A stretch of 6,718 bases of DNA from positions 1 to 6,718 of the forward strand of contig VEQI01000190.1 in assembly GCA_018883305.1 (NCBI GenBank), written 5' to 3'. The DNA is from Limnohabitans sp. Lineage in GTDB: Bacteria > Pseudomonadota > Gammaproteobacteria > Burkholderiales > Burkholderiaceae_C. Of the stretch, positions 1-6,300 are shown in pieces; the stretch's first letter is position 1; every line of letters begins with the position of its first letter. The notes below the pieces were generated by a model. It saw nothing but the letters and a program-made list of their open reading frames with translations. It did no database searches and was not told the origin of the DNA. The position numbers were made by a program, and so were the translations under genes.

Positions 1-360
1 ATCCTGGATGGTGCCAGTACCGGTATCGAAAGTGCCACCGGTGTTGCTCGCCTTCAAAGTGAAGGTCTCACCGTTGTCCGGTGTCGTGTCATTGGTGATG
101 GCCACGCGCACCAGCAAGTTGGCGTCTTCACCGGGCGTGGCATCACCATCGGTGGGCACGGCCACAAAAGTGCCCGGGGTGTAAGGCGTCCATGCACTGC
201 CGTTCCAATACTCCAGGGCATTGGCCAGGTCCGTGCCCAACGTGGCTGTGTCACCCGCAACCCCCAGGTCCAGCTTGACGTACTGACCTTCCACACCCGT
301 CACAGTGAAGACAGCGTAAGGCGAGCCTTCGTTCACTGTCACATCATTCACGGACACCGG
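1..360 (-). repeat. Calx-beta-like repeat R9 (partial, 120 residues, C-terminal end outside the window)
   Basis: R9 follows R8 directly and has the same form: VSVNDVTVNEGSPYAVFTV, TGVEGQYVKLDLG, ATLGTDLANALEYWNGSAWT, PYTPGTFVAVPTDGDATPGE, NLLVRVAITNDTTPDNGETF, and TFDTGTGTIQD at the window edge. The DDGTG motif and linker should follow just outside position 1. The open frame continues to the edge, so the protein goes on in the C-terminal direction, probably with further repeats. Confidence 0.85.
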
Positions 361-3300
361 ACGGTCATCGTTGAGCAAGGTGGCACTGGCCGGATTCACC
401 ACTGGGGTGGTGGTCGGGTCAGCAGGCGTGATGGTCAACGGCGTGGCCAAGGCGCTGGCGCTCGCAGGTGTCACGCCCGTGGTGGTCGTGGTGCTGGCGA
501 AGTAGGTGCCGGTGCCATCATCCTTGATGGTGCCCACGCCCGTGGCTGACGAGCCACCGGCGTTGGTGGCTTTCAGCGTAAAGGTTTCACCGTTGTCCGG
601 CATGGCATCGTTGGTGATGGCCACCCGCACCAGCAGGTTTGCCGGTTCATTGGCGGTGCTGTCGCCATCATGAGGCACGGCCACATAGGCGCCGGGCACG
701 TAGGCCGTCCAGGCGCTGCCGTTCCAGTACTCCAGGAAGTTCGCCAGGTCCACCCCCAACTGGGCGGTATCACCTGCCGCGCCCAGGTCCAATTTGACGT
801 ACTGACCTTCCACCGCTGTCACGGTGAAGACGGCATAGGGCGAGCCTTCATTCACCGTGACATTGTTCACGGACACGGGACGATCATCGTTCAGCAAGGG
901 CGTGGTCGTCGGGTCCACCATGGGCGTGGTGAGTGGATTGGCCGGCGTCACCGTTTGCGGTGTGGCGCTGGTGGGGCTGCTGTACTGGAAGAGGCTGCCG
1001 GTGCCATCATCCAGGATGGTGCCCTGCCCGGTGGCGGTGGTCCCGCCCGTGTTGGTGGCTTTCAGCACCCAGGTCTCGGGCCCCTCATAGGTGGTGTCGT
1101 TGGTGATGGCCACGCGCACCGACAGCGTGGTGCCGCCAGCAGGGATTTGAACAAAACTGCCTGGGGCATAACTGACCCAGGACGTGCCATTGAAATACTC
1201 CAGCGCATTGCCGGTGTCAGCGCTCAGGTTGACATGCCCCGTGCCGTTCCCAGTGGTGTCCAGCGACAGCTTCACATATTGGCCCGCCGCGGCACCGGTG
1301 ACAGTGAAGGTGGCGTAGGGTGAGGTCTCGTTGACGGCGATCGAATTCACCGACAACACACGATCGTCATCCAGGGTGCTGGCCGCGGGTTGGGCGTTGG
1401 GCGTGGCCGTGCCGGCGTTCGGATAACTGAACACCGTCCCCGTGCCATCGTCCACAATGGTGCCCACGCCCGTGGCGGAAGACCCACCCGTGTTGGTGGC
1501 GATCAGGTTGAAGGTCTCGGGGCCCTCATAGCCGCTGTCATTGGTGATGGCGGTGCGTACCAGCAAGGTGGTGCCACCCGTGGGAATTTGCACATAGCTG
1601 TTGGGCGTGTAATCCACCCAGCTGGTGCCATTGAAGTACTGCAGCGGCACGTTGGGCGTGGAACCCGTTCCGGCATTGCCGGTGTCCGTGCCCAGGGTGG
1701 CATTGCCCATGGCGTTGGTGGTGCTGCCCAACGCCAGCTTGACATACTGGCCGGCGGCCGCACCCGTGACCGTGAAGGTAGCGTAAGGCGAAGCTTCGTT
1801 CACCGTCACGGAATTCACTGACAAGGCACGGTCATCGTCCAGGGCACTGGCTGCAGGTTGTGCAGCAGGCGTGACCGTATTGCCATTGGGATAACTGAAC
1901 ACCGTTCCAGTGCCATCATCGACAATGGTGCCCACGCCCGTGGCCGACGTACCACCGGTGTTGGTGGCCACCAGGTTGAAGGTCTCGGGACCCTCATAGC
2001 CACTGTCATTGGTGATGGCGGTGCGCACCTGCAAGGTGGTGCCACCCGTGGGGATCTGCACATAGCTGTTGGGCGTGTAATCCACCCAGCTGGTGCCATT
2101 GAAGTACTGCAGCGGCACGCTTGTACCGGCATTGCCCGTGTCAGTCCCCAGGGTGGCATTGCCCGTCACGTTGGTGGTGCTGCCCAGCGCCAGCTTGACA
2201 TACTGGCCGGCAGCCGCACCCGTGACCGTGAAGGTGGCGTAAGGCGAAGCCTCATTGACCGTGACCGAGTTCACGGTCAGGACGCGATCATCGTTGAGCA
2301 GCGGTGCACTGGCCGTAGGCGTCACCACGGCGCCAGTGGCAGGCGAGACCGTGGGCACCACGCCGCCCACGGGAAGGGATTCATCCACACCGGCGGTCGT
2401 CGGATCATCCGCTTTGTAGAGCACGCCTGTGCCATCGTCCATGATGGTGCTGTTGCCGCTGGCCGTCGCCCCCGCATCGTTGCGGGCAATGAGCGGCAAG
2501 GTTTCAGCACCTTCGTAGGTGGTGTCGTTGCTGACACCGGTGCGCACCAGCAACTGGCCCGCGCCATCCAGCGTCACCACACTGCCCGGGGTGTAGTCCA
2601 CCCAGCTCGTGCCGTTGAAATACTGCAGGGGCACCAGGGTACCGGCATTGGTGGTGTCCACCCCAGCCGTGGCTGTCCCTGAAGTTCCCAGTTCCAAGGT
2701 CACCCGTTGGTTGGCAACACCACCCACAGTGAACACCACATAAGGCGAGGCCTCATTCACCGTGGTGCCCGTGACGGTCAACGCACGGTTGTCCGGGTTC
2801 ACTGCCAAGGTAGCCACCGCGGTATTGGAACTGGCGACCCCGTCAGTGACGGACACCTGAAAAACGCGATCGGTGTAATTGGTCCCCGTCGCCGCAAACC
2901 GGATGGCTTCCAGTGCGGTTTCATAGGACGCCAGACTGGCGCTGCCAGACAAGCTGATGGTCAGTGTGCCATCCGCAGTGGCGGTCACGGCCGCACTGGC
3001 GCTGATACCGGCAGGCAGCGAGCCCAACACGCTCAAGGTATCGCCCACTTTGGCATTGGTGAGCACGATGGTGGCGCCCGTCATGTTGGCGCTGTCCACG
3101 TCCGTGACGGCGCTGTCCGTATCTGCAATGCCCACCGCCGTGGATCCCACGGTGAAGCTGCCTTTGTAATCTGCCCCGGTGGCGTTGCTGCTGTTATTGG
3201 CGTCCAGATCAAGCACCGGGGGATCGTTCACGGGGTTGACCGTGATGGTGGAGGTGGCGATATTGGAGGGCAACACGCCTACCCCATTCTGAGCGGAGGC

Positions 3301-6300
3301 GGTGCCACCATCGACCACTGACAGGCTGAATACCCGCAAGCTTCCACCGGTGGGGTTCTCGGCGGTATTCTGGTAACTCAAGGCATCCAGCAAGGCTTCC
3401 GTTTCGGCCTTGGTCATTTCCACGGCGCTTGAACTCACCAGCTTTTCAAAGGTGAGGGTCACGTTGTTGCCGCTCTCGCTCACCGTGTAGCGGTAAGTCA
3501 CGCTGTTGAGCACCACTGTGCCCGTGCCGCCGTTGGTGAGGGTGCCCATCACCAGGCTGCCGCCCGAGGTGGCACCCGTCACCTTCAAGATTTCCGCAGA
3601 GGCACCAGCCAGGGTATCCGTGAATTTCGTCTTGTCGTAGGTCAACCGCAAGGATTCAAACGTGGTGCTGTCCACATCGGCGATGTTCACGCCCGACGCC
3701 GTCAGCAAGGACACGGCACTGCCGCCCTCCGTGAAGCTGGTTGCATAGTTGCTGGTACTGGCATCGACTGTGTTGAGATCCAGGGTGGGTGAATCATTGG
3801 CACCATTGATGGTGATGGTGAGCGTGGCCACATCCACCAGGAGCGGATTGGGCGACGCCACGGCCGTCAGACCGTTTTTGACTTCATACTGGAATTGCTC
3901 GGTCAAGGTCTGACCGGCATTCAACGCTTGCACCTGCGCGTTGGTGTTGTCCAGCGCATAGGTGTAACTGCCGTTGGCACTGATGGTCAGGCTTCCATAC
4001 AGGCCCGTGATGACGGTGCCACCTGCCGTCACCGCCGTGAAGTTGGCATCGCCCGGGGCCCTGGCTCCCATGACACTCAGTGTGCCCGTTGCGGTGGTGT
4101 CGTTGGTGAGCACGTTGGTGGAGGTGGTGACCGTGGCCGCCGTGGAATCAGAGGCTTCGGTGACGCTGTTGACGTCGGCCACTGCATTCGGATCGTTGGT
4201 GCCCGAGCCCAGCACCGTGATGGTCAGCGTGGTGGTGCTGGTGGCGCCGAGGGTGTCCTGCATTTTGTAAGTGAACACCTCAGTCACCGACTCACCTTCA
4301 CTGAGATCCGGGTTGTTGGCAAAGGGGGTGTAGATGTAGCTGCCCAGGCCATCGGCATTGAAGGTCAGCGTGCCATAGTCACCCGTGACCGTGGTCCCGG
4401 TGGGCGCCGAGAACGTCAATGCAGCATTGGTGAGTGTGGCGGCCTGACTCAGCACAATGCCGGTCACGTTGCCACTGGCGTCATGCGTCACACCGGTGAT
4501 GGTGGTGCCGGCGGTCACGCCGGTTCCCGCCACGGTCATGCCCACCACCACGGAGCCCGCCGGCGCCGTCAAGGACAGCGAGGTGCCTGAAGAGGCGGCA
4601 CTGCTGGTGCCCGTGATGGTGGCCGTGCCATTGCTGCCTGAACCATCGGCTTTCAGCGAGAAATACAAGGTCTCGGTACCTGCCAAGGTATAGGTTGTCC
4701 CCGTGGTGCCTTTGTAGGTCACTGTACCGGTCAGCGCGATGGAGGAACCACTGGTGTAAGTGGGGGACACCTGAATGGGGTTGCCATTGGCGTCCAGCAA
4801 TTTATTGCCCGCACCTGACCCGCCCAAAAAGACGTAGTAGCCCGCCTTCACGTTACTGGGCGCGGACGAAAAATTCAGCACCGTGGAAGATGACGACACC
4901 GTGGTGGCAGTTGCCGAGCCGGTCAGACCCACGATGGACTTGCCATCCCCCGCATCCACATCGCCATCGTTGGGCAGCACATTGCCTGTGGCTTTGTAAC
5001 CCAGGGGGTCGGACGTGGTGTACTGGGAGGCGTTGCCGTTGGCAAGCAACGACTCCTTGGCCACGTTGTAATCGGGCTGCGCCGTCGGCTTGTCATTGGC
5101 CCCCTGAATGGTGATGGTCAGGGTGCTGGTGGAGGTTCCCCCTCGCCCATCCGACAGGGTGTAGGTGAACGTATCTGTCAGCGTGTTGGTACTCAGGCGC
5201 AAGGCCTCCACGGCAGCATTGGCATTGTCTACTTCGTAGATGTAGGAGCCATCTGCCCCGACCTTGAGCGTCCCGTACAGCCCAGGCGCGCTGGCCGGCG
5301 TGGACGTGGAGGTGGAACCGGCAGACACCGTGGTGGTCGTTGCCGTCTTGGCCGTGTTGATCACGGCGGTCACGGTGGGCGTGCCACCGTCGGTCGGGTC
5401 ATCCGCCGTGTTGGTGCCCGCGATGACACCGGTCACCACGCCCGTGATGACGTTGCCCACTGCATTGCCGCCCGAAGAGCCCCCATTGACACCACTGAGC
5501 GAGGAAGTATCGGCCGTGCCTTGCTCAGTGGCCGTGGCCACATCGGGTTTGGCGATGGGGTTCTGGTTATCGTTGATCGTGCCGATCCCGGTAGCCGACG
5601 TACCCCCGGTATTGGTGGCCACGACTTTGAAGGTTTCGGGGTTCTCGATCAGGCTGTCCGTGAGAATGGCCGTGCGCACCTGAAGGGTGTTGCCGGTCAT
5701 GGTGATCACGCTGCCACTGGTGTAGTTGTTCCAGGAGACGCCGCCATCGTTGGAATACTGAAGGGCATTGCCGGTATCCAGCGCCAAGCTGGCGTTGTCG
5801 GCCGCATTGGTGGTGGCTTGCAAGGCCAGCGTGATTTTTTGACCAGTCACGCCTGTGGCGGAAGACACGGTGAACACCGCATAGCCGTCCGACTCACCCA
5901 CGGTCACATTGTTCACGCTCAAGGGGCGATCATCGTCCAACTGCGCCGGAAAACCCGTGCCACTGGTATCCGGGGTCAGGCTGGGGCTGGTATTGCCCGA
6001 CAGGAACACGGACCCCGTGCCATCATCCTTGATGGTGGAGGTCCCCGTGGAGGACGCCCCCGAGGTGGTGGCCGCCGTCAGGGTGAGGGTCTCGGCCCCT
6101 TCGTTGAGCGTATCCGGTTTGACGGCCAGACGCACCAGCACACTGGCCGCCTGACCAGGCGTGGCATTGCCGTCATTGGGCATGGTGATGAAACCACCGG
6201 TGTATGTCACCCAGGCGGTCCCATTGAAATACTCCATCGAGGAAGCCAGCGCGGTATCCGTGCCAAGCGTCGCCGTTCCGCCGGCCAGGGTCAGGCTCAA

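Noticed and set aside
1858..2682. Plus-strand open frame of 274 codons opposite R4/R5
   Set aside because: It is antisense to clear repeat motifs, its translation is a Gly/Arg/His-rich product without recognisable domain, and similar frames recur opposite other repeats (670-1323, 1390-1821). It is a shadow of the stop-poor G+C-rich minus-strand gene.
3895..4590. Plus-strand open frame of 231 codons opposite the VCBS repeats
   Set aside because: The opposite strand encodes VCBS signature motifs, and this frame gives a low-complexity product with no family resemblance.
4801..4824. GGSGAGNK resembling a nucleotide-binding P-loop
   Set aside because: The required Gly-Lys-Ser/Thr ending is broken by Asn, and the context is a Ser/Thr/Gly-rich extracellular module with no ATPase motif.
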